Below are positions 17,277 to 26,267 of a stretch of 64,000 nt of DNA, piece by piece (positions within the stretch are counted from its first letter, which is position 1; every line of letters starts with the position of its first letter). Both the position numbers and the translations under genes were made by a program. The notes beneath the pieces were generated by a model. It saw nothing but the letters and a program-made list of their open reading frames with translations. It was not told the origin of the DNA and did not search any database. The stretch covers positions 35,740 through 99,739 of the forward strand of contig NZ_JAYGHR010000074.1 of the NCBI RefSeq assembly GCF_034932365.1, given 5' to 3'. This DNA comes from Capilliphycus robustus. GTDB lineage: Bacteria; Cyanobacteriota; Cyanobacteriia; Cyanobacteriales; Microcoleaceae.

Positions 17277-17716
17277 CGAACGCGGCGAAAAACGCTTTTG
17301 ACCTAGCCGAAGCTATAGGTTTTCCTGCAATGATTGATTCAGACCAGTATGGATTCTTGATTACCTACCAGTGACTCGTCTGATTCCCCGAATTGGTGCC
17401 CTTGTACAAACTGGATACCCAAAGGGTAGTTTACACGTTAGTCGGGTGGGTGATCGACTAACGAACATTTTAGCATTTATTATCGGTTACAAAGGCTTCT
17501 GTCTGGCTGATTTAAAAGGCATGGGAATTCCCCCTCAGTCTTCAAATTTAATGATCCCTCTGTGTTTCGACAGTTCTAACAATCACCCCCCTAAAAACAA
17601 CTGCGGTGTCAAAGCATAAAACGGGTTAAGCCGATAGAGAGAAAAATGAACGGATCTTTCTGAAACTCTTCGATACGATGCAAGGTATGCGAAAGTTTGA
17701 CAGATAACTCCCTGCC
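17277..17716. other. Intergenic region, nothing recognised
   Basis: 440 bp between the divergent HD-like gene and the cyclase/ATPase gene. An 82-codon reading frame (17371-17619, plus) lacks a recognisable ribosome binding site or protein-like composition, so I do not call it. It presumably holds the two promoters; none stands out. Confidence 0.5.
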
Positions 17717-20700
17717 TTGAGGTATGAGATGAGCAAAAGTTCTTCCCTAAGCCAGAATATTCAGGTAATGGTGAATTGCCCGAATTGTGGCATTTTAAAT
17801 TCAGAAGGTGCGAAATTCTGTGCCGAATGTGGCACATCTCTGTATAAAACTTGTTCCAACTGTAAACATAAAAATTCACCCCAAGCGAAATATTGTACAG
17901 AATGCGGTACATCCTTAAAAAGCGAGGGTAAGCCCAAAACGGTCAGCCCCATCAGACCCGTAGAAGCAACTCCCATGCGACCGGCTGAACGACGTCAGCT
18001 TACGGTGATGTTTTGTGACTTGGTGGGTTCGACAGCCTTATCGGAAGAACTCGACCCCGAAGAACTCCGAGAGTTAATTCAAAAATACCAAGAAACCTGT
18101 GCCGAAGTCGTACTCAAATATGAAGGACACATTGCCCAATATCTCGGAGATGGCATTTTAGTCTACTTTGGGTATCCCATTGCCCATGAAGACGATGCCG
18201 GACGAGCGCTGCGGGCTGCTTTAGGGATTATTCAAGCCATTGCCACACTCAAACTCGGTTGTATTGCTAACCGTTGTCTGCAACTGTCAGTCCGCTTAGG
18301 TATCCATACAGGCTTAGTCGTGGTTGGAGAAGTCGGGGCGGGAAATAAACGGGAAGAATTAGCCATCGGCCAAACGCCCAATCTTGCAGCCCGACTGCAA
18401 GGGTTCGCTCAACCCAGTACCGCCGTTGTCAGTCCCACAACCTATCGACTGGTGCAGGGTATCTTTGAATTTCAGTCATTAGGTCAACATTCACTCAAAG
18501 GCATCTCAACTCCGGTCGAAATTTACCAAGTGTTGCAAGAAGCCTCCTCCTGCAAGCGTCAGAAAGTCGCCGAAAGCAGTTGGACTCCCTATGTCGGCCG
18601 AGAAGCCGAACTCGAACAGCTACAAGGCATCTGGGAACGAGTTAAATCCGGGCGGGGAGAAGTAGTATTATTAATGGCAGAAGCCGGATTAGGGAAATCC
18701 CGCCTCGTTCAAGCTTTCCGAGAACGCATTGCTAACGATACCTATACCTTGCGAGAAGTTTTCTGTTCTCCCTACTATCAAAATACGCCTTTCCATCCCA
18801 TTATCGAACTAATCGCCGAACGAGTCTTAAAACTAACCCGTGAAGACTCACCCGAAGAGCAACTTGACAAACTTGAACAGTTCCTCGACTCTCATCAAAT
18901 TCCCCGTCAAGAAGCGGTTCCTTTGTTCGCTCAGTTGCTATCCCTATCTGTCGATCAACAGGATTATCCAACCCTTAACCTGTCGCCCCAAGCCACTAAA
19001 CAAAAGCTGTTAGAAGTCATGCTGGCGATGATCCACAAGAGCGCTAGTCAGCAACCGCTTTTAGTTCTCGTTGAAGACCTGCACTGGATTGATCCTTCTA
19101 CCCTAGAACTAGCCGACCGTCTGATCCGCGAAGAAACCAATTATCCCATTTTGCGGATTTATACCATGCGACCCGGTTTTCAATCCCATTGGCTGCGTCT
19201 CCCTCATGTCACTCAGATTAACCTCAACCATCTTCCGGCCAATCAAATTGAACAAATCATTCACGGTGTTACAGGTGGTAAACGCTTACCCTTTGCGGTG
19301 TCTAAACTTATCGTTGAAAAAAGTGATGGTATTCCCCTGTTTATTGAGGAGATGACCAAAATGGTGATTGAGTCGGGGCCATTTGAGGAAACCTCAGACA
19401 GCTACGAACTCACAGGCCCTCTACCGACTCTTAGTATTCCCGACACTCTTAAGGGATTGTTGATGGAACGACTCGATCGCCTCGATGGAGCTAAAGAAGT
19501 TGCCCAACTCGGCGCTACCATTGGTCGAGAGTTCAGTTATGAATTATTGCGATCGCTGGCTCTGTACGAAGAACCCAGCCCGACTCTGACCAATGGCCGT
19601 CAAGCTTTACCCGCAATTGCTCTCGATCAAGCCAGTATTATTCGAGGTTTAGAAAAGTTGGTTGAGACACGGCTCCTGTTTGTTAACGGAGAACTCCCTA
19701 AAGCCACCTACAGCTTTAAAAACGTTCTCATTCAAGATGCCGCCTATGAATCCTTACTCAGAAGCACCCGAGCGCAATATCATCGTCGGATTGCTCGCGT
19801 CCTGGAAGCTGAATTTCCGATTGTGGCGGGGCGTGAACCGGAATTACTCGCCTATCATTATACCAAAGCTGGATTGCCCTTTTCTGCGATTAACTATTGG
19901 CAAAAAGCAGGAGAAAAAGCGTTTCTGGCTTCAGCCAATGAAGAAGCCATTGCTCATCTCAAATCAGGACTTGATTTGATTGACACCCTCAAAGCTGAAC
20001 AAGGTCGAACCATTTCTTTATTAGGAGGCGCTTCGAGTGTAGATTTCTTAAAGCAAGAACTGGATTTACAAACGACTCTTGGAAAGGCTTTGATTGCAAC
20101 CAAGGGTTACGCTTCTCTAGAAGTCGAACAAATCTACAAACGCAGTCGAGAAATCTGTCAGGAATTGGGAACGACACCCCAATTATTTTCAGTATTTTGG
20201 GGATTATGGGGATATCACGCGGCTCGTTGTGAACATAAAATCGCCCTTGATTTTGGCAGTCGGTTAATGGGTTTAGCTCGACGTCACAATGATCCGATTT
20301 TGGAGATGGAAGCCCGTTTTACCCTGGGATTTGCCTTATTTTATCTCGGACGTTTGCAGGCGGCTCACGAACATTGGAAAACCAGCTATGAACTTTATCA
20401 AAAAACCAATCGTACTTGTCAAACTCGTCTGACGGGGCAAGATGTCGGAGTGGCGAGTTTATCCTATATGTCGTTGAGTGCTTGGCTACTCGGACAAAGC
20501 GAAGCCTCTGTACAGTACAGTGAAGATGCGATTCATTTGGCGTTGGAGTTGTCTCATCCTTACAGTACCGGGTTTGCGCTTTGTATGAAGGCGATGTTTC
20601 ATCAACTGCGCCAAGAACCGGAAGCGGTTGAACAACAAGCAGAAGCCGCTATTGCATTAGCCAGTGAACAACGCTTTGAGTTTTGGTTAGCCACAGGTGT

Positions 20701-21271
20701 GATTATGCAAGGCTGGGCCTTAGTCGAACTCGGACAAACTGACTTAGGAATTAATCAACTCCGCCGAGGAATTGCGGCTCATGCGGCAACAGGCGCTAAA
20801 ATTTCTTGGACTTATTTTTTGGGATTGTTAGCTCAAGCTCATGCGAAAGCGGGACAATTAGAAGCGGGGTTAGCAGTGTTGAAAGAGGCTTTGTCTACGG
20901 TAGAAAGAACCGGAGAACGCTTTTGGGAAGCTGAACTTTTCCGCCTGAGAGGAGAGTTAATGTATACCAAAGGTGGAGGCGGACAAAGTTTGCATCCAGA
21001 ACAAGTGGCGATGTTGGTGGCTCAAAGTCAAGCGTCTGCTCCTCATTCCCAATCTGTGGAATATTATCTCAATAAAGCCATTGAAATTGCTCATGCTCAG
21101 GGCGGAAAGCTGTTAGAACTCCGAGCAGCTATTAGTTTAGCCCAGATGTGGCATCAACAGGGTAATCTGAAGCTAGCACAACACTTGTTAGCAAGGGTTT
21201 ATAGTCAATGGCCGCAAGGAATTGAGAGCATTGATAGCACTGATGTTAAACTGCTATTGGCGATCAAATAA
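17717..21271 (+). CDS. Zinc-ribbon / class III nucleotide cyclase / AAA ATPase / TPR protein
   Basis: A 1184-aa multidomain signalling protein. Two zinc ribbons come first (CPNCG...CAECG, CSNCK...CTECG, residues ~21-68). A class III adenylate/guanylate cyclase domain follows (~95-275), with both metal aspartates in VMFCDLVGST and YLGDGILVYFGYP and the Asn/Arg pair in TPNLAARLQ. An AAA ATPase module (~295-560) has Walker A AEAGLGKSR and an LVLVEDLHWIDPS Walker B, and the C-terminal half is helical TPR. The same fold order is common in cyanobacteria and actinobacteria. It would make cAMP or cGMP under ATPase/TPR control; the input signal is unknown. Confidence 0.85.
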   Translation: MRYEMSKSSSLSQNIQVMVNCPNCGILNSEGAKFCAECGTSLYKTCSNCKHKNSPQAKYCTECGTSLKSEGKPKTVSPIRPVEATPMRPAERRQLTVMFCDLVGSTALSEELDPEELRELIQKYQETCAEVVLKYEGHIAQYLGDGILVYFGYPIAHEDDAGRALRAALGIIQAIATLKLGCIANRCLQLSVRLGIHTGLVVVGEVGAGNKREELAIGQTPNLAARLQGFAQPSTAVVSPTTYRLVQGIFEFQSLGQHSLKGISTPVEIYQVLQEASSCKRQKVAESSWTPYVGREAELEQLQGIWERVKSGRGEVVLLMAEAGLGKSRLVQAFRERIANDTYTLREVFCSPYYQNTPFHPIIELIAERVLKLTREDSPEEQLDKLEQFLDSHQIPRQEAVPLFAQLLSLSVDQQDYPTLNLSPQATKQKLLEVMLAMIHKSASQQPLLVLVEDLHWIDPSTLELADRLIREETNYPILRIYTMRPGFQSHWLRLPHVTQINLNHLPANQIEQIIHGVTGGKRLPFAVSKLIVEKSDGIPLFIEEMTKMVIESGPFEETSDSYELTGPLPTLSIPDTLKGLLMERLDRLDGAKEVAQLGATIGREFSYELLRSLALYEEPSPTLTNGRQALPAIALDQASIIRGLEKLVETRLLFVNGELPKATYSFKNVLIQDAAYESLLRSTRAQYHRRIARVLEAEFPIVAGREPELLAYHYTKAGLPFSAINYWQKAGEKAFLASANEEAIAHLKSGLDLIDTLKAEQGRTISLLGGASSVDFLKQELDLQTTLGKALIATKGYASLEVEQIYKRSREICQELGTTPQLFSVFWGLWGYHAARCEHKIALDFGSRLMGLARRHNDPILEMEARFTLGFALFYLGRLQAAHEHWKTSYELYQKTNRTCQTRLTGQDVGVASLSYMSLSAWLLGQSEASVQYSEDAIHLALELSHPYSTGFALCMKAMFHQLRQEPEAVEQQAEAAIALASEQRFEFWLATGVIMQGWALVELGQTDLGINQLRRGIAAHAATGAKISWTYFLGLLAQAHAKAGQLEAGLAVLKEALSTVERTGERFWEAELFRLRGELMYTKGGGGQSLHPEQVAMLVAQSQASAPHSQSVEYYLNKAIEIAHAQGGKLLELRAAISLAQMWHQQGNLKLAQHLLARVYSQWPQGIESIDSTDVKLLLAIK

Positions 21272-21453
21272 TGCACTACGCTTTTTGAGTGGGTTAAATT
21301 GTATTTGGTGTGAGGGGTGATTTCAAATGCTGTTCAAAATGAGAACCTCAAATTTGAGGGGTTCCTACAATTTATACCGAGAAATGCTTGACTCGGCATC
21401 TTGTATTTTTTCAAGCAATTGTGCGACAATAAAAAATCATCATCAGGAGCAAA

Positions 21454-21624
21454 ATGATCAAAAATGCCACCTATGATGATTTTCTTATTGGAGGGAAAAG
21501 GGACTTCTGTTCAACCGTAGAAAGATATTACCCGGGGACTACAAATTTTTTAACAAATCTTAAATTCACCCGTTTGGATGACCTGGACTGGGGATTTTAT
21601 ATTGACTTTTTGCCCCTATATTGA
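21454..21624 (+). CDS. Small ORF, 56 aa, unknown
   Basis: An ATG preceded at good spacing by CAGGAGCAAA opens 56 codons: it begins MIKNATYDDFLIGG and ends WGFYIDFLPLY, then TGA. The composition is protein-like (aromatic and acidic residues, no low-complexity). It lies in the 387-bp gap between the cyclase/ATPase gene and the secreted protein. I do not recognise it; the ribosome binding site is the main support. Confidence 0.4.
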   Translation: MIKNATYDDFLIGGKRDFCSTVERYYPGTTNFLTNLKFTRLDDLDWGFYIDFLPLY

Positions 21625-21658
21625 AAATATAAATAAGCTTTGAATTAGGGGAACTCAA

Positions 21659-22282
21659 ATGAACAAATTACAAAAAGGATTTGCTACGGGTTTAGCTACT
21701 CTCGGTATTTTAGGGAGTCAAGTTCTACTCTTTCCTATTTCTCGCGCCCATGCTGCCCAACAGCTATATTGTAATGGTCAAATGAATAATGGCTGGACAT
21801 ACTCTGCAACATTTCTAGATGGTCGTTTTACTCAAATTCGTTGGCAACGTTCAGGACAACCGCCTCAAATCTCTGAATTAACTTATGATACTGAAAATGA
21901 TCAAGGTCAACCCATTTATCGGGGTTCGTTTCAGGGGGCGACGGCGGTAACATTAGTAGACTTATCTGGGGGTGGAACAAGACCGGGTTCTCAAGTTTCT
22001 GTAGGAGTTGAAGAATGGGGTTGGTCTACAGGAACTTGTGGGGTATCTTCTTCTGAACGTCCTTCTAATACTATTAATTTAGACACTCTAAATCAACAGT
22101 TAAGAGGACTTGAACCTTCTGAAGCGGCTAATCAATTACGAGGACAAAATTTCTTTTTTGTACAAACTTTAGAACACACTGAACGTCAAATTATTGAACG
22201 TTGGGACAGACAGGCTGATCATTCAAGTATTCAGGTTGTTTATACCAATAACAGAGTCAGCACTGTTAGAAATAGTCAATAA
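21659..22282 (+). CDS. Secreted hypothetical protein
   Basis: A 207-aa protein with a clear signal peptide (residues 1-33, cleavage expected after AHA-AQQ). The mature part is polar and beta-rich, with NGWTYSATFLDGRF and ISELTYD, and with single cysteines at QLYCNGQ and TGTCGV that may pair. The C-terminal third is helical, with SEAANQLRG and TERQIIERW. AGGGGAACTCAA precedes the ATG. I do not recognise the family. It is probably periplasmic or in the cell envelope. Confidence 0.6.
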   Translation: MNKLQKGFATGLATLGILGSQVLLFPISRAHAAQQLYCNGQMNNGWTYSATFLDGRFTQIRWQRSGQPPQISELTYDTENDQGQPIYRGSFQGATAVTLVDLSGGGTRPGSQVSVGVEEWGWSTGTCGVSSSERPSNTINLDTLNQQLRGLEPSEAANQLRGQNFFFVQTLEHTERQIIERWDRQADHSSIQVVYTNNRVSTVRNSQ

Positions 22283-22345
22283 GTAGCAAACGCTAGCAGT
22301 TCAGGAGTGGGGAGTCTGTCAACACTCGCTAATTTTCCCCCTGTG

Positions 22346-22528
22346 AGGGCAGGGCCGTTTCATTCTCGGTTCAAAAATGCGATCGCCAAATCTTAAAAGC
22401 CTTTCTCTGTAAAGAAAAGGAGGATTATTTCAACAGTTTTGAGATTTTCTGTTTAAATAGAGCCTAAAACTTGCCCCCCATCAAAGGTTTAGCGATCGCC
22501 AAAAATTAGAATGAAACAGCCCTGCCCT
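22346..22528. mobile_element. MITE-like element with 21-bp inverted ends
   Basis: AGGGCAGGGC(C)GTTTCATTCT (22346-22366) matches the reverse complement of 22508-22528 at 20 of 21 positions. About 183 bp in total, no ORF, with two internal GCGATCGCCAAA sites also placed in inverted fashion. GTG occurs on both outer sides and may be a short target duplication. Confidence 0.65.
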
Positions 22529-22532
22529 GTGA

Positions 22533-22595
22533 GGGGGCGAGTTGATATAGGTTGCTTGTAGGAAGACAGACATCTAGATCAAACCCGCCCCTACA
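22533..22595. repeat. Palindromic repeat GGGGCGAGTT...AACCCGCCCCTACA, copy A
   Basis: Inverted GGGGCGaGTTgA and AAACCCGCCCC flank about 40 bp that partly match copies at 51.08 and 59.51 kb (shared ...TTGTaGGAAG...AGAT...AACCCGCCCCTACA). It is a dispersed non-coding repeat placed directly after the MITE-like element. Confidence 0.65.
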
Positions 22596-22619
22596 GAATT
22601 TATCATTCCCAGTACCCTG

Positions 22620-22928
22620 TTATAAGATCCATTCTGAAGCCCGTTCCCCCAAGTCTAGAGGAATACTCACCGCTTTACCCAGGCGGGGTTTTTCTCGGGT
22701 ATTTTGAATGTAGTTTTTCACCAACTCTACACTGCCCCATCCGTTAAGATATTGAGCGATCGCGTTCAAATGAGCAATGTAGTCCGCCTCACTCAACGGA
22801 AAAGACATCTGTTCGAGGTATTTCCACATGATCTGCAAGAAAACCCTGCCTCGGGTTCGCCGCAACTGAACGTCATAGGATACCCCCCACTTGTCCAACA
22901 GTAGCTGATGTAATTCTCTGCCCGTCAT
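22620..22928 (-). CDS. DUF3067 protein
   Basis: A 102-aa protein of the cyanobacterial/plastid DUF3067 family. I place the start at the ATG at 22928, where TTCAGGAGCGAGCC gives a strong ribosome binding site; a longer frame to 23066 has no family-like sequence. Conserved segments are MTGRELHQLLLDKWG, VSYDVQLRRTRGRVFLQIMWKYLEQ, SEADYIAHLNAIAQYLNGWG and the C-terminal GKAVSIPLDLG. It is soluble with no signal peptide. It lies divergently next to petC-petA, which hints at a role in cytochrome b6f biogenesis; that is inference from neighbourhood. Confidence 0.8.
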   Translation of the reverse strand: MTGRELHQLLLDKWGVSYDVQLRRTRGRVFLQIMWKYLEQMSFPLSEADYIAHLNAIAQYLNGWGSVELVKNYIQNTREKPRLGKAVSIPLDLGERASEWIL

Positions 22929-23157
22929 GGCTCGCTCCTGAATGAACCCGTTTACATTTTGTAATAATAAAAGAGCTTGTTTAAAAAATGTAATAATACT
23001 CTGATGATGGGAAAAGCCTGATAGAACCATTCTGTCTAGTCTTGATCCATAGCAGACTTGGTGCAATAGTTCAAGCTAATCTGCAATACATTTTTTGTTT
23101 TTGGCTGCAAAGCTCTCAAAAACTAACATACACAAGATAGAATCAACTGCGTCAATT

Positions 23158-23697
23158 ATGACTCAAATTTCTGAAACGCCAGAAGCTCCTAGTATGGGGC
23201 GTCGCCAGTTTATGAACCTTTTAACGTTTGGGTCAGCCACAGGTGTAGCTCTGGGTGCGCTTTACCCTTTCGTTAAATATTTTATCCCCCGCTCAAGCGG
23301 TGCTGCCGGTGGGGGTGTGATCGCCAAAGATGCCGTTGGGAGTGATATCCTTGCCAGTCAATTTTTAGCCAGCCATAACCCAGGCGATCGCACCTTAGCC
23401 CAAGGCTTAAAAGGTGATCCGACTTACTTAGTGGTGGAAACAGACGGCACATTGTCGGACTATGGCATTAATGCGGTCTGTACGCACTTAGGCTGTGTTG
23501 TCCCTTGGAACGGCAGTGAAGACAAATTTATCTGTCCTTGTCACGGTTCACAGTATAATGCCCAAGGTAAAGTTGTTCGGGGGCCTGCTCCTTTATCTCT
23601 CGCCTTGGCTCATGCCAATGTGGAAAACGACAAAGTAACCTTTACCCCCTGGACAGAAACCGATTTCCGTACAGGTGAAAACCCCTGGTGGGCTTAA
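23158..23697 (+). CDS. petC: Cytochrome b6f Rieske iron-sulfur subunit
   Basis: Electron-carrying 2Fe-2S subunit of the b6f complex, moving electrons from plastoquinol to cytochrome f. The ATG at 23158 gives 179 aa, the usual cyanobacterial length; an upstream in-frame reading is not needed. A twin-arginine-like GRRQFMNLL precedes the single membrane helix, then a glycine hinge (GAAGGG). The cluster ligands are in CTHLGC and CPCHGS, with the usual C-terminal GPAPLSLAL. petA follows in the same orientation, the standard cyanobacterial order. Confidence 0.97.
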   Translation: MTQISETPEAPSMGRRQFMNLLTFGSATGVALGALYPFVKYFIPRSSGAAGGGVIAKDAVGSDILASQFLASHNPGDRTLAQGLKGDPTYLVVETDGTLSDYGINAVCTHLGCVVPWNGSEDKFICPCHGSQYNAQGKVVRGPAPLSLALAHANVENDKVTFTPWTETDFRTGENPWWA

Positions 23698-23793
23698 TAA
23701 ATTTGCATAAAATTTGAGATTGGGGAAATTAAACCCTAAAATTCCTAATCTCAAGTAGAATCCCTTGACTTTGAGCGAGTAAAAACATTTCTA

Positions 23794-24783
23794 ATGTCAA
23801 AATCTGACCAAACTGCAATGCTGCATCGTAGCATTCGGGCAACTTGGAAGATGATGCTGGTTGCGATCGCATCCGTCACTTTCTTCCTAACAAGCGATAT
23901 TGCCCTCCCTCAAGCGGCGGCTGCCTATCCCTTCTGGGCGCAGGAAACAGCCCCACAAACTCCCCGCGAACCCACTGGACGAATTGTTTGTGCGAACTGT
24001 CACCTGGGCGCAAAACCGACAAAAGTTGAACTTCCTCAGTCTGTTCTGCCGGATACTGTTTTTAAAGCAGTTGTTAAAATTCCCTATGACACCAGCGCCC
24101 AGCAAGTTTTAGGCGATGGTAGCAAAGGTGGTTTAAACGTCGGTGCGGTTTTAATGCTTCCTGAAGGCTTTAAAATTGCCCCGCCTGAACGGATTTCCGA
24201 AGAATTACAAGAAGAAATCGGCGATCTCTATTTCCAACCTTATAGCGAAGATCAAGACAATGTGGTTTTGGTTGGGCCGTTACCCGGTGAACAATACCAA
24301 GAAATTGTCTTCCCGGTTCTCTCTCCTGATCCGAGAACAGATTCTTCTGTAACTTACGGTAAATACGCTGTTCATGTCGGTGGAAACCGAGGTCGTGGAC
24401 AGGTTTATCCGGCTGGAAACCAAAGTAACAACGCGGTTTATAAAGCCTCTGCTGCCGGCACGATTACTCAAATTACCTCTGAAGAAGGTGTTGGCTACCA
24501 AGTCAGTATTAAAACGGCTGAGGGTAAAACCGTTGTTGATACCGTTCCTCCTGGCCCTGAACTGCTCGTTTCAGAAGGTCAAGAGGTAGCCGCAAGTCAA
24601 CCCCTAAACCGTGATCCAAACGTCGGTGGTTTTGGTCAAGCGGATACTGAAATTGTCTTGCAAAGTGCAGGTCGCATTCAGTGGTTGTTGGCTTTCTTTG
24701 CCTTAGTCATGTTGACTCAAATTATGCTGGTTCTGAAGAAGAAACAGGTTGAAAAGGTTCAAGCTGCTGAAATGAACTTCTAG
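23794..24783 (+). CDS. petA: Cytochrome f
   Basis: The c-type cytochrome of the b6f complex, 329 aa. The signal peptide ends AAAA and the mature chain begins YPFWAQ, where the Tyr alpha-amino group is the axial heme ligand. The covalent heme site is CANCH. A large lumenal domain ends in one membrane helix (IQWLLAFFALVMLTQIMLVL) and the short stromal tail KKKQVEKVQAAEMNF. The codons of that tail, with downstream DNA, are duplicated at 25.28 kb. Confidence 0.97.
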   Translation: MSKSDQTAMLHRSIRATWKMMLVAIASVTFFLTSDIALPQAAAAYPFWAQETAPQTPREPTGRIVCANCHLGAKPTKVELPQSVLPDTVFKAVVKIPYDTSAQQVLGDGSKGGLNVGAVLMLPEGFKIAPPERISEELQEEIGDLYFQPYSEDQDNVVLVGPLPGEQYQEIVFPVLSPDPRTDSSVTYGKYAVHVGGNRGRGQVYPAGNQSNNAVYKASAAGTITQITSEEGVGYQVSIKTAEGKTVVDTVPPGPELLVSEGQEVAASQPLNRDPNVGGFGQADTEIVLQSAGRIQWLLAFFALVMLTQIMLVLKKKQVEKVQAAEMNF

Positions 24784-24876
24784 AATTGGTACAGGTTCAA
24801 TAGAATCTTGATGCTGAGGAGTTAGAGGTTAGTCGTGAGGGAGACTTCAAGGTTAATTTCTGACTCCTCAAATTTT
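24748..24876. repeat. Direct repeat, copy 1 (petA 3' end and downstream)
   Basis: 129 bp beginning with the last codons of petA (GTTGAAAAGGTTCAAGCTGC) and running through AGAATCTTGATGCTGAGGAG and TCTGACTCCTCAAATTT. It matches 25279-25406 at roughly nine of ten positions, with small indels that break the coding frame in the second copy. Confidence 0.85.
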
Positions 24877-25278
24877 CTTCTTGTTGTCAAACCTGTTGAC
24901 TGATAAATGCACAAATACTTTATTTTGTCAAGATGCCGATTTTGGGCTTTTGCTTCCTAGCTGAAAATTCGTGCATCGCTGTTTAAAAATTCAGTCAGGA
25001 TAGGCTGATATTTAACGACAGAATAAGGGTTGTAGGCTCTATTTTGACCTGTAGACAGAGTAAACCCTTGGGTGGTGTTTTTAACATTGTACCAGAACCC
25101 CTAGAATTCCGTCAACTATTTAAGAAATTTTCTCAATTAAAAATCCGATTTTACCCATAAACTTTTATTTTTCAAAACGATTTCCAGTTATTGATTAGAA
25201 AAACTTAACTTACAGTCAAACTTGAGTCGGAGTGGGAAGCGATCGGTTAATTTGTAAGAGTAATGAAGATAGATCTCA
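24877..25278. other. Intergenic, between the duplicated petA-end copies
   Basis: About 400 bp with no supported gene. It lies exactly between the two copies of the petA 3'-end repeat, so it is either the original flank that a duplication moved apart or an inserted segment. No inverted ends or transposase fragment seen. Confidence 0.5.
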
Positions 25279-25406
25279 GTTGAAAAGGTTCAAGCTGCGA
25301 AATTGAACTACTAGAATTGGCTCTTGTTCAATAGAATCTTGATGCTGAGGAGTTAGAGGTTAGTCGTGAGAGAGACTTCAAGATTGACTTCTGACTCCTC
25401 AAATTT
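25279..25406. repeat. Direct repeat, copy 2 (petA 3'-end fragment)
   Basis: Second copy of the 24748-24876 segment. It contains a degraded petA C-terminal coding end (GTTGAAAAGGTTCAAGCTGC then GAAATTGAACTACTAG) and lies 50 bp upstream of the vapB-like gene. Confidence 0.85.
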
Positions 25407-25456
25407 AATGGGATTGTCTAACATAGGAATCAGTAAGTCAGATTTAGACAAAATAC

Positions 25457-25657
25457 ATGGTAAACAACCTGAAAATCGATGAAAAACTGCTTGAAGAAGC
25501 TCTTGCTTTAAGCGAGTATTCAACGGCAAATCTCTTGATTGAAGCGGCTTTGCGTGAATACATTCAACGTCGAAAACAACTCAAAGTCTTGGATTTATTT
25601 GGGACAATTGACTATGACGAAGATTATGATTACAAGCAACAAAGACAAAAAACATGA
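25457..25657 (+). CDS. vapB: VapB-type antitoxin
   Basis: A 66-aa protein with the ribbon-helix-helix-like pattern of VapB (DUF2191-type) antitoxins: DEKLLEEALALSEYSTANLLIEAALREYIQRRKQ, followed by an acidic, aromatic tail (FGTIDYDEDYDYKQQ) that would wrap the toxin. The next gene overlaps it by four bases (ATGA), the normal arrangement for a vapBC operon. The toxin is broken, so this antitoxin may now have no native partner. Confidence 0.75.
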   Translation: MVNNLKIDEKLLEEALALSEYSTANLLIEAALREYIQRRKQLKVLDLFGTIDYDEDYDYKQQRQKT

Positions 25658-26154
25658 AGGTTATTGTAAATACTTCTGTTTGGTCACTTGCATTGCGGCG
25701 CAATACACCAAACGATGACATTACTACCGTTAATGTACTACAAGATTTAATTACAGATGGAAAGGTCATTTTACTGGGGGTAATTCGTCAAGAAGTGCTT
25801 TCTGGTATTCGCTATAGTGAACAGTTTACTCGATTGCGAGACTATCTTCGTGCTTTTCCAGATTTAGAACTATAGCAATGAGCAGGTTAATGTTTACAAC
25901 TTCTTTGTGTCTTTGTGTCTTGGTGGTAAATTCAAGGCTTGACCCTTGTAAACAAGCCAGCGCGACCTGCTATAACAACCGAAGACTATGAACTCGCCGC
26001 AGAATTTTTCAATACCTGTCGCCGTAATGGTGTTCAAGGTTCAAATACTGATTTTTTAATCTGTGCAGTAGCTCATCGTCGTGGTTATAGTATTTGTACC
26101 ACAGATAAAGATTTTGAAAATTTTCGGTCGTACATTCCGGTCGTTTTATATTAA
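25654..26154 (+). pseudogene. vapC: VapC PIN-domain toxin, interrupted by a 100-bp element
   Basis: Reads as MKVIVNTSVWSLALRR to residue 73 (DLEL), then stops at TAG. After the inserted element the frame resumes with TTEDYELAAEFFNTCRRNGVQGSNTDFLICAVAHRRGYSICTTDKDFE, giving about 131 aa in all, normal for VapC. Removing 25873-25974 restores ...GAA CTA ACA ACC.... The first PIN aspartate, expected as VDTSVW, is Asn here (VNTSVW), so the toxin may have been disabled independently. With both lesions I treat it as dead. Confidence 0.75.
25871..25974. mobile_element. 100-bp MITE in vapC, TA target duplication
   Basis: Begins TATAGCAATGAGCAGGT and ends GACCTGCTATA; the outer TA on each side is the duplicated target. 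Inside, GTTTACAA and TTGTAAAC pair, so the element is an imperfect palindrome. Net insertion is 102 bp, a multiple of three, but it brings stop codons. The ends and size match the element at 8.45 kb. Confidence 0.75.
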
Positions 26155-26267
26155 AATTAATAAGCTGGGATGATTAAGAATTAGGCTTACAGCTAGTCCT
26201 TGATTTTATGAAAAAGTTTGATTCACAGTCTTAGTAAAATTATCAAAGGTTTTGCTTAAAAAATATT

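Noticed and set aside
17371..17619. 82-aa ORF between the HD-like and cyclase genes
   Set aside because: No ribosome binding site, no recognisable motif and composition like the surrounding intergenic DNA.
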